In this document: piece by piece, positions 47,883 through 56,354 of the stretch | Position numbering within the stretch: the first letter of the stretch is position 1 | Layout of the letters: every line of letters starts with the position of its first letter | Assembly: GCA_036380715.1 (NCBI GenBank) | Contig: DASVEF010000113.1 | Coordinates: 1-64,000 of the forward strand | DNA: 64,000 nucleotides | Direction of reading: 5' to 3' | Origin: UBA5704 sp036380715 | GTDB lineage: Bacteria > Acidobacteriota > Thermoanaerobaculia > Multivoradales > UBA5704 | Translations under genes and position numbers: made by a program | The notes under the pieces: model-generated | Seen by the model: the letters and a program-made list of their open reading frames with translations, nothing else | The model's database searches: none | What the model was told of the DNA's origin: nothing

Positions 47883-48254
47883 TCAGACGATGAAGATCGG
47901 CCGGTCGAGCTCGTGACGGAAATGCCACTCGTACGTGTAGCCCGGGAAATCCAGCGGCACCGTGTACTCCACGATCATCCGGACATGGTCCCCCTGGCGC
48001 TCCACCTGGACGTGGTCCTTGTCGACGGGCAGCTTGAGCTCGAAGGCGCGGGCCAGGATCTTGGCCTCCAGCTCATCGCCGGTCGCCCTGGCGGCGTGGT
48101 AGCGGGCGAGCTCGTCCATGTAGTCGGCGAGCTCGGAGCTGCTGACTTTGACCGGGATGGCTTTCCAGCAGATCAGGACTGTGACGGCCAGCGCCAGCGA
48201 CCAAAGGATACACCCCAGATTCCCCTCGCCTCGTTCGGCGGTCCTCCGCGGCAT
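47883..48254 (-). CDS. Hypothetical single-pass membrane protein
   Basis: A 123-residue protein with one N-terminal membrane segment (CILWSLALAVTVLICWKAI) after a charged leader, then a helical and beta mixed domain (SSSELADYMDELARYHAARA). No family is recognised. It lies between two signal peptidase genes and the AlkP-superfamily gene on the same strand. Confidence 0.65.
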   Translation of the reverse strand: MPRRTAERGEGNLGCILWSLALAVTVLICWKAIPVKVSSSELADYMDELARYHAARATGDELEAKILARAFELKLPVDKDHVQVERQGDHVRMIVEYTVPLDFPGYTYEWHFRHELDRPIFIV

Positions 48255-48290
48255 GACTTCCCTCCTCAGGGATTGATATTTGCGTCTAGT

Positions 48291-48992
48291 CTACCGCACT
48301 ACGTGGAAAGTCCGCTCCCATCGCGTATTGGGAAAGAAGTTGAAGATCACCCGGGCGATCTGCCGGAGCTTGCCGCCGTAGCCCGGCCAGTCGATCGGCT
48401 CCCCTTCGTCGCTGTCGAACGACCAGTAGATCATGAAGGCCCGGCCCTTGACGTTGGCGCGCGGCACCGGCCCCCAGAAGCGGGAGTCGTTGGAGTTGTC
48501 GCGGTTGTCCCCCATGCAGAAGTAGGACTCCTGGGGCACCACCAGGGGGCCGAAGTTGTCCCGCGCGCGGTTGGCCTGGAAGTAGTCGCGCCGCGAGACG
48601 ATCCCGGGGTCGGAGTGGAAGGTGAACGACTCGTCGTGCATCCGTTCGCCGTTGATGTAGAGGACCTTGTCGATGCTGCGGATGGTGTCGCCCGGCAGCG
48701 CCATGCACCGCTTGATGAAGTCGCGCGACGGGTCGTCCGGGAACTTGAAGACCACGATGTCGCCCCGCCGCACGTCGCGCATGGGCAGCAGCTTCTTCTC
48801 GATCGCGATGGCGGTCGGCCCGTAGATGAGCTTGTTGACCAGGATGTGATCGCCGATCAGCAGGTTCTGCTCCATGGAGCCGGAGGGGATTTTGAACGCC
48901 TGCACCACGTAGGTGCGGGCGAAGGTCGCGAAGATGATCGCGATCAGCAGGGCCTCCAGGTACTCCCGGAGCAGAGACTTCTCGGAGTCCAT
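48291..48992 (-). CDS. lepB: Signal peptidase I, copy 1
   Basis: A 233-residue type I signal peptidase. The catalytic Ser39 lies in FKIPSGSMEQNLL and the general-base Lys94 in DFIKRCMALPGD. GDNRDNSNDSRFWG is the conserved box E. One N-terminal membrane segment is present. It lies seven bases after a second signal peptidase gene. Confidence 0.95.
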   Translation of the reverse strand: MDSEKSLLREYLEALLIAIIFATFARTYVVQAFKIPSGSMEQNLLIGDHILVNKLIYGPTAIAIEKKLLPMRDVRRGDIVVFKFPDDPSRDFIKRCMALPGDTIRSIDKVLYINGERMHDESFTFHSDPGIVSRRDYFQANRARDNFGPLVVPQESYFCMGDNRDNSNDSRFWGPVPRANVKGRAFMIYWSFDSDEGEPIDWPGYGGKLRQIARVIFNFFPNTRWERTFHVVR

Positions 48993-48999
48993 GGACGGG

Positions 49000-49695
49000 T
49001 CAGCGGATCAGATGGAACGTCCGCTCCCAGCGGGTGTTGGAGAAGAAGCCGGCGGCCGTCCGGGCGAGGTCCCGGAGCTTGCCTCCGAAGCCCTGTTGCG
49101 GGCTCTCGGGCGCCTGCGCGCCGTTCGACCAGTAGATGAAGAGCGATCTCCCCTTGATGAGGTGTCGCGGCAGCGTCCCCCAGAACCGCGAGTCGTAGGA
49201 GTAGTCGCGGTTGTCCCCCATGCAGAAGTACTTGCCCTCCGGCACCTGCTCGGGGCCGAAGTTGTCCCGCCGGACCCCCTGCTCGGAGAGGAAGAGGCCC
49301 GCCGAGTAGACGTTGGGGTCGCGGTGGATGGCGTAGAGCGAGTCGTCCACCACCTTGCCGTTGATGGAGAGCCGCTTGTCGACCACGTCGATCGTGTCGC
49401 CCGGGAGGCCGATGCAGCGCTTCACCACATCCATCTGCGGGTTCTCCGGCGAGCGGAAGACCACGATGTCGCCCCGCTCGACGTCGCGCAACGGCAGGAC
49501 TTTCCGCTCGAGATCGGTCGCCGCAGGCCCGTAGATGAACCGGTTGACGAACAGGTGGTCGCCGATGAGCAGGGTCTCCTCCATGGAGCCGCTCGGGATG
49601 TAGAAGGTCTGGATGACGAACGTGTTGGTGAAGCGCAGGAAGATCGCCGCGATGATGAGCGCTTCGAGGTACTCACGGGCGACCGAGCGTTCCAT
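49000..49695 (-). CDS. lepB: Signal peptidase I, copy 2
   Basis: A 231-residue type I signal peptidase. Catalytic Ser37 is in FYIPSGSMEETLL and Lys92 in VVKRCIGLPGD; box E is GDNRDYSYDSRFWG. It is clearly homologous to the next gene, so this is a tandem duplication. Both copies keep the catalytic residues. Confidence 0.95.
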   Translation of the reverse strand: MERSVAREYLEALIIAAIFLRFTNTFVIQTFYIPSGSMEETLLIGDHLFVNRFIYGPAATDLERKVLPLRDVERGDIVVFRSPENPQMDVVKRCIGLPGDTIDVVDKRLSINGKVVDDSLYAIHRDPNVYSAGLFLSEQGVRRDNFGPEQVPEGKYFCMGDNRDYSYDSRFWGTLPRHLIKGRSLFIYWSNGAQAPESPQQGFGGKLRDLARTAAGFFSNTRWERTFHLIR

Positions 49696-49748
49696 GGCCG
49701 GCCTAATCTACTCGAAAGGTCCCCCCAAGGCTACCGGCCCTCCCCAGT

Positions 49749-49784
49749 GGAAAGAGATCTTGCAGGCCCGCAAGATCTCTTTCC
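49749..49784. repeat. Perfect 15-bp inverted repeat with a third copy
   Basis: GGAAAGAGATCTTGC (49749-49763) and GCAAGATCTCTTTCC (49770-49784) form a hairpin with a six-base loop. A third copy in the second orientation lies at 49838-49852. The region between lepB and the ComEA-like gene (49696-50086) has no gene. The repeats may be operator sites or a mobile fragment. Confidence 0.8.
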
Positions 49785-50086
49785 GCCGACAACCTGTTTA
49801 TTTACAGCCGCTTAGGCGTTGTTAGCCATCCATCTACGCAAGATCTCTTTCCAGATCCGCCGCCCCGTTCACCCCGCCGAAAATCCCGAAACCTTCTGTT
49901 TTCTTCGGTTTACGTCCTCCGGTCCGCCCTGGCAAGGGGCTTGATCTCCTGGGCCGCCGTCATCAACCCGGAGAGGAGGTGGCGGCAGAGACAGGGCGAA
50001 CCACGCAGACACCGCAAGGCAAGGGAAAGAGCACCGCAGCACAAACGGCAGCACAACGCGGCGAAAAGCCGCAAGGAGATCACGTC

Positions 50087-50449
50087 ATGAAGCGATCCAT
50101 CCGTCTCGTCAGCAGTCTCGTCGTCCTCGCCGGACTCCTCCTGACCGCCCTGCCGGGCGATGCGGCCGAGGCCCGGCGAGTGGTCAACATCAACTCCGCG
50201 GACGCCTCGCAGCTCGCGCTGCTGCCGCGGGTGGGGCCGAGCACCGCGCAGCGGATCGTCCAGTTCCGCAAGGAGAACGGGCCGTTCAAGTCGCCGGAGG
50301 ACCTGATGCTGGTGCAGGGGATCGGCGAGAAGACCTTCCAGCTCATGAAGCCGTACGTCGCGGTCTCCGGCGAGACCACGCTGAAGGAGAAGGTGAAAGC
50401 CGGCCGCACGGCCTCCTCCAAGGACAAAGACAAGGAGGAGTCCCGGTAG
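50087..50449 (+). CDS. ComEA-like helix-hairpin-helix protein
   Basis: A 120-residue exported protein. The ATG at 50087 has AAGGAG about nine bases upstream and starts a signal peptide (MKRSIRLVSSLVVLAGLLL). The mature part has NINSADASQLALLPRVGPST and the second hairpin LMLVQGIGEKTFQLMKPYV, the tandem helix-hairpin-helix DNA-binding fold of ComEA. The C-terminus is Lys/Glu-rich. It may bind DNA outside the inner membrane for uptake. Confidence 0.85.
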   Translation: MKRSIRLVSSLVVLAGLLLTALPGDAAEARRVVNINSADASQLALLPRVGPSTAQRIVQFRKENGPFKSPEDLMLVQGIGEKTFQLMKPYVAVSGETTLKEKVKAGRTASSKDKDKEESR

Positions 50450-50509
50450 CGGGCGCCGGGGGCGGGGCGGCCTCGCCGCTCCGCCCCCGCGCCGCGCTCG
50501 GGGCGCGGT

Positions 50510-51100
50510 ATGCGACGGCACGAGAAGGGGTTCCAGATCGCGGAGGTGCTCGTGGTGCTGGCGCTGCTCGCGGTGATCCTGACCTTCGGGATCCCGCCGG
50601 TGATGCGGCTCGCGGCCGGCCTCCGCCTGCAGTTGGCCGCGGATGAGCTGATGGCGACCCTGCGCAGCGCGCGCTGGCAGGCCATCCGCCTCGGCATCCA
50701 TGTGGCGGTCAAGTTCCGGCCCGAGGCGGACGGCCAGGCCACCTATACGGTGTACCGCGACGGGGACGGCGACGGAGTCCTCAACAAGGACATCGCCCGC
50801 GGGGTCGACCGGGCGGTGGAGCCGCCGCGGAGGGTGCGGCAGCTCGGCCGGGAGATCCGGTTCGGGTTCCCGGATCAGCCGGCGCGGGAGCCGGGCTCGC
50901 GCAAGCTCCTGCGCCCGGGAGACGATCCGATCCGCTTCAACCAGTCGGACCTCGCCTCCTTCGGCCCGCTGGGCACCTCCACCCCGGGATCGCTCTACCT
51001 GACGGACGGCCGCGGCCGTCTGGTGGCCGTCCGGGTCTTCGGCCGCACCGGCAAGGTGAAAGTGATCGTCTACGACTTCGAGACAGGGGTGTGGCGCTGA
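50510..51100 (+). CDS. Type IV pilin-like / GspH-type pseudopilin
   Basis: A 196-residue prepilin-like protein. The short leader ends in KGFQIAEVLVVLALLAVIL, with a probable cleavage after Gly7 and the conserved Glu at position +5. The globular domain matches GspH/FimT minor pseudopilins (LRLQLAADELMATLRSARWQA). No other pilus gene is nearby, so assembly partners are elsewhere. It lies near the ComEA-like gene, which fits a role in DNA uptake or secretion. Confidence 0.85.
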   Translation: MRRHEKGFQIAEVLVVLALLAVILTFGIPPVMRLAAGLRLQLAADELMATLRSARWQAIRLGIHVAVKFRPEADGQATYTVYRDGDGDGVLNKDIARGVDRAVEPPRRVRQLGREIRFGFPDQPAREPGSRKLLRPGDDPIRFNQSDLASFGPLGTSTPGSLYLTDGRGRLVAVRVFGRTGKVKVIVYDFETGVWR

Positions 51101-51140
51101 ACATTGACTCTTTCCGAAGCCGTGCGGTACCTTGGCAACG

Positions 51141-51527
51141 ATGCGCGCGATTGTTGTCGTCACTACCGTCGGTACCGAAGAGCAGGCCTATCTGATCGCG
51201 CGAGAGATCGTCTCCCGCCGTCAGGCGGCCTGCGTCAACATCGTCCCGGGAATCCGTTCGATCTACCGCTGGAAGGGGAAGATCTGCAAGGACGGAGAGC
51301 TGCTGCTGATCGTCAAGACGCTGGAGGACGAGTTCGAAGGCGTCATGGCGACCATCCGCGAGCTGCACAGCTACGAGCTGCCCGAGATCCTGGCCTTCAA
51401 CGTCAGCCGCGGCGAGCGCGGCTTCCTCGAATGGATCCGGTCCAGCGTCGACAAGGAGGCCGAGTTCTCCGACGACGAGGAGGAGGACGAGCTCGCCTAC
51501 GCGGGAGACGACGAAGGCGAGTTCTGA
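51141..51527 (+). CDS. cutA: Divalent cation tolerance protein CutA
   Basis: A 128-residue trimeric ferredoxin-like protein. Characteristic segments are LIAREIVSRRQAACVNIVPG, SIYRWKGKI and LPEILAFNVSRGERGFLEWI. The ATG at 51141 is preferred over a TTG nine bases before. The C-terminal 20 residues are acidic, an unusual extension. Its function is not well defined. Confidence 0.92.
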   Translation: MRAIVVVTTVGTEEQAYLIAREIVSRRQAACVNIVPGIRSIYRWKGKICKDGELLLIVKTLEDEFEGVMATIRELHSYELPEILAFNVSRGERGFLEWIRSSVDKEAEFSDDEEEDELAYAGDDEGEF

Positions 51528-51573
51528 TCCACAGGGGCGCAGCATGCGTGCTGCGCCCCTGCAAACCTCACCG

Positions 51574-52734
51574 CTACACCGCCGCCAGCGCCTGATCGAG
51601 ATCGCCGAGCAGATCCTCGACATCCTCGATCCCCACCGAGAGGCGGACCAGGCCGTCGGTGAGGCCGAGCGCGGCGCGCTGCTCGGCGGGCACCGAGGCG
51701 TGGGTCATCGAGGCGGGGTGGGAGATCAGGCTCTCGACGCCGCCCAGGCTCTCCGCGAAGCTCATCACCCGCATCCGGTCGAGCATCGCCTTGGCCGCCG
51801 CGAAGCTCCCCATCTCGATCGAGATCATGGCGCCGAAGCCGGAGGCCTGCCGCTTCTGGATCTCGTGCCCCGGATGGTCCGGCAGCCCCGGATAGAGGAC
51901 CTTCCGGACCTTGGGATGGCGGACCAGGAAGTCGACCACCGCGCGGGCGTTGGACTCGTGGCGGTCCATCCGCACCGGCAGCGTCTTGATGCCGCGCATC
52001 ACCAGGAACGAGTCGAACGGGGAGAGGATCGCCCCCTCCGACTTCTGCACGAAGTAGAACCACTCCGAGTGCTCCGGGCTCTTGGCGATCAGCACGCCGC
52101 CGATCGAGTCGCTGTGGCCGTTGAGGAACTTGGTGGTCGAGTGGACCGCGAAGTCCGCGCCGAGCTCCAGAGGCCGCTGCAGGTAGGGGGAGAGGAAGGT
52201 GTTGTCCACCGCCACCAGGGCGCCGCGGGAGTGGGCCATCTCCGAGAGAGCCGCGATGTCGCAGATGTCCATCACCGGGTTGGTCGGCGTCTCCAGGTAG
52301 AGCATGCGGGTGTTCGGCCGCATCGCCGCCTCGACCGCGGCGATGTCGGACGTGTCCACCCAGGAGGAGGAGACCTGGTAGGGCTCCAGGAGCCGGGTGA
52401 AGTAGCGGTAGGTGCCGCCGTAGACGTTGCGCGAGCAGACCGCGTGGTCCCCCGCCTTGAGCAGGGTCATCAGGGCGGCGATGGCCGACATGCCCGAGGC
52501 GAAGGCGTGGCCGGAGGCGCCGCCCTCCAGGGAGGCGACGTTGTCCTCCAGCGCCTGACGGGTGATGTTCTGGACGCGGGCGTACTCGAACTCGGCGGGC
52601 TCGCCGAGGCCCTTCTGAACATAGGTGGACGTCTGGTAGATGGGAACCGCCACGGCGCCCGTCCGCGGGTCGGGGGGCTGCCCGGCGTGGATCGCGCGGG
52701 TGGCAAAGCCGAGCTGTCTGGGATCACCTTTCAC
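51574..52734 (-). CDS. Trans-sulfuration enzyme (cystathionine gamma-synthase/lyase family)
   Basis: A 386-residue PLP enzyme of the Cys/Met metabolism family. The Schiff-base lysine is Lys202 in VHSTTKFLNGHSDSIGG; other motifs are YARVQNITRQALEDNVASLE and TPTNPVMDICDI. Both synthase and lyase have these motifs, so the direction of catalysis cannot be told. It is divergent from the mtnA gene, which belongs to methionine salvage. Confidence 0.9.
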   Translation of the reverse strand: MKGDPRQLGFATRAIHAGQPPDPRTGAVAVPIYQTSTYVQKGLGEPAEFEYARVQNITRQALEDNVASLEGGASGHAFASGMSAIAALMTLLKAGDHAVCSRNVYGGTYRYFTRLLEPYQVSSSWVDTSDIAAVEAAMRPNTRMLYLETPTNPVMDICDIAALSEMAHSRGALVAVDNTFLSPYLQRPLELGADFAVHSTTKFLNGHSDSIGGVLIAKSPEHSEWFYFVQKSEGAILSPFDSFLVMRGIKTLPVRMDRHESNARAVVDFLVRHPKVRKVLYPGLPDHPGHEIQKRQASGFGAMISIEMGSFAAAKAMLDRMRVMSFAESLGGVESLISHPASMTHASVPAEQRAALGLTDGLVRLSVGIEDVEDLLGDLDQALAAV

Positions 52735-52925
52735 TGGAATCCTCGATTCGGTCGAAAAAGGTCAGGGGGAAATCGGCTCGCACGAGCCGTCGCGGCGGGA
52801 TTCTACAACCGCGGGCGGCCGGCTCGCCCTGCGTCCGCTCCTTCGTGTGCGCGCCTGCGGCGCTGCCAGTCGCTCCCTCGGGCGAGGCCGAACCGGCTGC
52901 CGACCGGCGGTAAGATAGCGCCGCC

Positions 52926-53975
52926 ATGAGCGACACCTTCTCTCCGATCCGCTGGGTGAACGACCGTCTCGAGCTGCTCGATCAGACGCGGCTCCCCGAC
53001 GAAGAGGTCTGGCTGGGCTGCGACGAGCCCGAGCAGGTGGCGGAGGCGATCCGCCGGCTGTCCGTGCGCGGCGCGCCGGCCATCGGCGTATCCGCGGCCT
53101 ATGGACTGGTTCTCGGAATCCGCACGGTGCGCGATCCGGAGCGCCTGACGGACCGCTTCCGGGAGGTCTCGGAGATGCTCGGCCGAACCCGTCCCACGGC
53201 GGTCAACCTGCGCTGGGCCCTGGAGCGCGGCCGGGAGGTCTTCGAGAGGAGCGCCGCCGGCGGACCCGCGGAGGCGGCGCGCGCCCTGCTCGCCTGGTCC
53301 CACCAGCTCCACGCCGACGATATCCAGGCCAACCGGCGGATCGGCGAGCACGGAGCGCGGCTCTTCGCGCCCGGCACCCGGGTGCTGACGCACTGCAACA
53401 CGGGAGCGCTCGCCACCGCGGGCTACGGCACGGCGCTCGGAGTGATCCAGTCCGCCTGGAAGGACGGGCGCGTGGGGATGGTCTGGGTGGACGAGACCCG
53501 GCCGCTGCTGCAAGGGGCGCGGCTCACCGCCTGGGAGCTCAAGAAGCTGGGCATCCCCTTCCGGCTGGTCACCGACTCCAGCGCCGGTACCCTCATGGCG
53601 CAGGGGATGGTCGACCGCATCGTGGTCGGGGCCGACCGCATCGCCGCCAACGGCGACACGGCGAACAAGATCGGCACGTATCCGGTCGCGGTGCTGGCGC
53701 ACCGGCACGGCGTCCCCTTCTACGTGGCCGCGCCGCTGTCGACGATCGACCGCGCCACGCCGGACGGAGGGGCGATCCCCATCGAGGAGCGGCGGGGAGA
53801 CGAGGTGACCGACGTCTTCGGCCGGCGGATCGCGCCGGACGAGACAGAGGCCCTCAACTTCGCCTTCGACGTCACGCCGAACGAGCTGATCACGGCCATT
53901 GTCACCGACGCCGGGGTGCTGGAGCCGCCCTACACGGAGAGCATCGCCGCCGCCTTCGCGCGGGCGAAGCCATGA
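52926..53975 (+). CDS. mtnA: S-methyl-5-thioribose-1-phosphate isomerase
   Basis: A 349-residue enzyme of the methionine salvage pathway, related to eIF2B. Diagnostic segments are RGAPAIGVSAAYGL, LTHCNTGALATAGYGTALG, and VDRIVVGADRIAANGDTANKIG with the catalytic Asp. Other salvage genes are not in the window. Confidence 0.95.
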   Translation: MSDTFSPIRWVNDRLELLDQTRLPDEEVWLGCDEPEQVAEAIRRLSVRGAPAIGVSAAYGLVLGIRTVRDPERLTDRFREVSEMLGRTRPTAVNLRWALERGREVFERSAAGGPAEAARALLAWSHQLHADDIQANRRIGEHGARLFAPGTRVLTHCNTGALATAGYGTALGVIQSAWKDGRVGMVWVDETRPLLQGARLTAWELKKLGIPFRLVTDSSAGTLMAQGMVDRIVVGADRIAANGDTANKIGTYPVAVLAHRHGVPFYVAAPLSTIDRATPDGGAIPIEERRGDEVTDVFGRRIAPDETEALNFAFDVTPNELITAIVTDAGVLEPPYTESIAAAFARAKP

Positions 53976-53976
53976 G

Positions 53977-54330
53977 TCATACCTCTTCGTCTTCTGCCAG
54001 AGCAGACTCAAGGTACCGGATGAGAACGGGAAGGTTGTCCTGAACCGTTGCCCAGAGTATGTCCAGGTTGATGTCAAAGTAGTCGTGGACCAGCCGGTTT
54101 CGCATGCCGACCATATCAGGCCAGGGAATTCCGTCGAGCTTCGAGCGAGCGCCGGGGCTCACCTTGTTGGCAGCCTCGCCGATCACGGAGACCAGCCGGA
54201 CCAGAGCGTCTACGAGAGGTTCGTCGTTGGCTTCGAGGTCTTTACGACTACGTCCTGCAGCAAAGCGTGCTGCCCTCTTGGCAGCGTCGAGCATGTGCTG
54301 CAGGCGGATCCTGTCATCCTTAGGAAACAT
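53977..54330 (-). CDS. hepT: HepT-like HEPN domain protein
   Basis: A 117-residue protein of the HepT/DUF86 family. The Rx4HxY motif is seen as RNRLVHDYF with Arg77, His82 and Tyr84. In known type VII systems this is an RNase-type toxin silenced by tri-adenylylation of the tyrosine. Its start overlaps the stop of the upstream MntA-like gene by 11 bases. Codon use is less GC-rich than flanking genes. Confidence 0.88.
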   Translation of the reverse strand: MFPKDDRIRLQHMLDAAKRAARFAAGRSRKDLEANDEPLVDALVRLVSVIGEAANKVSPGARSKLDGIPWPDMVGMRNRLVHDYFDINLDILWATVQDNLPVLIRYLESALAEDEEV

Positions 54331-55396
54331 GCAGGTCTACAGCTTCTTGCAGGACTTCATGCCTGAAGTAGCGGCTCAGGTCGTCGGCCGTACGGAGATC
54401 GACCTTGAAGCCGGTCAGCTCGCCCAGCTCCCTTTCCATGCGCGCCATGTCCAGCAGAGTGACGCGCGTCCCAGGCTCGAACTCCACGAGCAGGTCCAGG
54501 TCGCTGTCCGGGCGAAAAACCGGCAGATCCAGGTCGTCGTCCTCAGAAAAGTCGTCGATCCGGTCTCTCAGGATAGAGCCGAAGGTCTTGAGATGACGGA
54601 TGGAGTTCCGTCGACAGAAGCGATCGATGTCCCGGAGCCGCTTTTTCAGGTCCTCTTCGTCGCGAGCGCGAATCACCGAGATCTCGAAATACGGCGACTC
54701 ACGACGGAGGATTTGCCCGCGGTTTCCAATATCGAGGAGGAGGGCTCCGTCTCGGAGGACGGAGACGCGTCCGAAACGATGCACCGGCTTCTCCCGTGCA
54801 TGCCACTCCCGGAGCTTCTGCTTCAGCAGAGGCGCTCCACTGTCCAGAGGGAGTAGCAGACCGAGCCCTGTTAAATCGTAGATGACGAGATGGTCCAGGT
54901 TGAAGCGGCCGCGAACGAGCCCGTTGGCCTTCTCGAGGAACGCGGAGAACAGGATCTCGGCCCAAAGCTGAGCCGCCTCCCTCTCCGGAGTATTGATATC
55001 GACAGGCAGGACCAAGCCATCATCAGCTCCGCTCGCCGCGGAGAGTCTCTTCTGGTATTCCTGGGTGGAGCCGTCGGTCAGCTCGAAGGTCTCCTCCCGT
55101 CCGCCAAGCCACTCTAGAACGAAGTCGGGCGGGTCTTTTCCCTCCGAGGTCTTTCTCAGAGTCAGCGGGAGCGGCAAGAGACCCTCTCCGGCAAGAAACC
55201 GGAGGTAGCGCAGCATGCAGAAGTGTTCCCGATGATGCTTCGTCCTGCCTTCATGCCGCGCGGGAACCCGCTGTTCGAGGTGGTCGAGGGTCTCCAGCAA
55301 GCCGTCGCGATCCGCGAAGTGGATGGACTCACCCGGTCTGAGGAGGACTTTGTCGAGGTTGTGGGCCATGCCTGGGATCATACCCGCATCCTGCAA
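54320..55396 (-). CDS. MntA-like nucleotidyltransferase fused to a large unknown N-terminal domain
   Basis: A 358-residue protein. Residues about 245-358 are a minimal nucleotidyltransferase: FGSILRD holds the GS, and RPDSDLDLLVEFEPGTRVTLLDM is typical of MntA, but an insert of about 14 residues (DDFSEDDDLDLPVF) separates the two parts of the active site. Residues 1-240 are an unknown domain with DPPDFVLEWLGG and ETFELTDGSTQEYQ, a D..ExT pattern that recalls PD-(D/E)XK nucleases with Lys replaced. It lies 68 bases from the tmRNA 3' end and precedes hepT. Two in-frame ATGs (residues 6 and 10) are also possible starts. Confidence 0.82.
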   Translation of the reverse strand: MQDAGMIPGMAHNLDKVLLRPGESIHFADRDGLLETLDHLEQRVPARHEGRTKHHREHFCMLRYLRFLAGEGLLPLPLTLRKTSEGKDPPDFVLEWLGGREETFELTDGSTQEYQKRLSAASGADDGLVLPVDINTPEREAAQLWAEILFSAFLEKANGLVRGRFNLDHLVIYDLTGLGLLLPLDSGAPLLKQKLREWHAREKPVHRFGRVSVLRDGALLLDIGNRGQILRRESPYFEISVIRARDEEDLKKRLRDIDRFCRRNSIRHLKTFGSILRDRIDDFSEDDDLDLPVFRPDSDLDLLVEFEPGTRVTLLDMARMERELGELTGFKVDLRTADDLSRYFRHEVLQEAVDLHVS

Positions 55397-55463
55397 GGTT
55401 GTCTGGAATGTCTGTCGCAGACGGGCTTGCGCCCTGAGGAGGGAGGTCTTTGCCTTGGGTGGA

Positions 55464-55821
55464 TGGTGGAGGCGGTGGGAGTCGAACCCACGTCCGAGAA
55501 ACGCGTCCCGAGAGCTTCTACGTGCGTATCCTTCTAATCCTGGTCTCGCTGTTCGCGCTGTGGAAGAAGGCAGCCGGCGCGGCAGCCAGCCTCGTTAAAC
55601 ATCCGGGCACGTAGCGAGGCGATCCGTACCCTTCCGATCCACTTTGTGTGTCATCCCGAAGAGCGCCGTGAATCAAGGCACTCAGCGGGACGTCGCTGCC
55701 GTTTGATTAGGCCGCGAGGGCGAAGTTATCGTTCGCAGTTACTTTGGTTCCGTTTATCGAGCGGAAACTCGACACGCAACCCCCGACCCGCTCTGTTCCC
55801 CGTCGAAACCGGTACGCCCCC
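55464..55821 (-). ncRNA. ssrA: Transfer-messenger RNA
   Basis: A 358-base one-piece tmRNA on the reverse strand. The 5' GGGGGCG pairs with the 3' CGCCTCC before ACCA, and the T arm has GGGTTCGACTCCC. The resume frame encodes the tag ANDNFALAA followed by a stop. Pseudoknot regions are AT-richer. The tail of the tRNA-like domain lies next to the HepT/MntA-like pair. Confidence 0.97.
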
Positions 55822-55876
55822 AAATTGGCAAAGAACCCGTACACCAGTATAAACCAAGTGGGCCGCCACAGCATTC

Positions 55877-56335
55877 CTATCCTGGCAACCCGTCCCCCTC
55901 GGCCTCGGCGGCCACCGCGACCAGGAACTCCTGCGGGCCGCTGGTCCGCAGCCGGGACAGCACCAGGAACCACCCGCCGAGGGCGAGCACGGCGCCGAGG
56001 GAGGAGATCGGCAGCAGCTCCGGAAAGAACGGCCAGAGGACCGTGGCGATCCCGCCCAGGCCGGAGATCACCAGGATCACGACCGGGGCGGTCTGCACGT
56101 ACTGAATGGTCTCCTCGGGCCGGAACACGACGCGGGAGCCCTCGCCGTCCTCCTCGACCGTGACCGGACCGGACACCAGCCCCCGACGCAGCCCAGAGAC
56201 GACCGGCAGATAGAGCGTGCCGCCTGGACCTTCCCGGTCAAACTTCGCCCCCCAGGCCTCCGCCGCCCTCCCGACCGCTGCCAGCGCGGCCTCGGGCGGG
56301 GTGTCCAGGTCGATCTCGTGCGCCTCGTCTGTCAT
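55877..56335 (-). CDS. Hypothetical membrane protein
   Basis: A 152-residue protein. Residues 1-75 are soluble and beta-rich; two membrane segments follow (APVVILVISGLGGIATVLWPF and ISSLGAVLALGGWFLVLS). The C-terminal tail is short. No family is recognised. It lies just upstream of ssrA on the same strand. Confidence 0.65.
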   Translation of the reverse strand: MTDEAHEIDLDTPPEAALAAVGRAAEAWGAKFDREGPGGTLYLPVVSGLRRGLVSGPVTVEEDGEGSRVVFRPEETIQYVQTAPVVILVISGLGGIATVLWPFFPELLPISSLGAVLALGGWFLVLSRLRTSGPQEFLVAVAAEAEGDGLPG

Positions 56336-56354
56336 GGGGGAAAGATATCGAGAG

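Noticed and set aside
49810..49830. Integron-like attC core near TTAGGCGTTGTTAGCC
   Set aside because: The second core site does not match the RYYYAAC/GTTRRRY pair and no integrase is present.
53900..55470. Integrated element with attachment repeats at the tmRNA 3' end
   Set aside because: No second copy of the tmRNA 3' end was found near the HepT/MntA-like pair and no integrase gene is present; the location is only suggestive.
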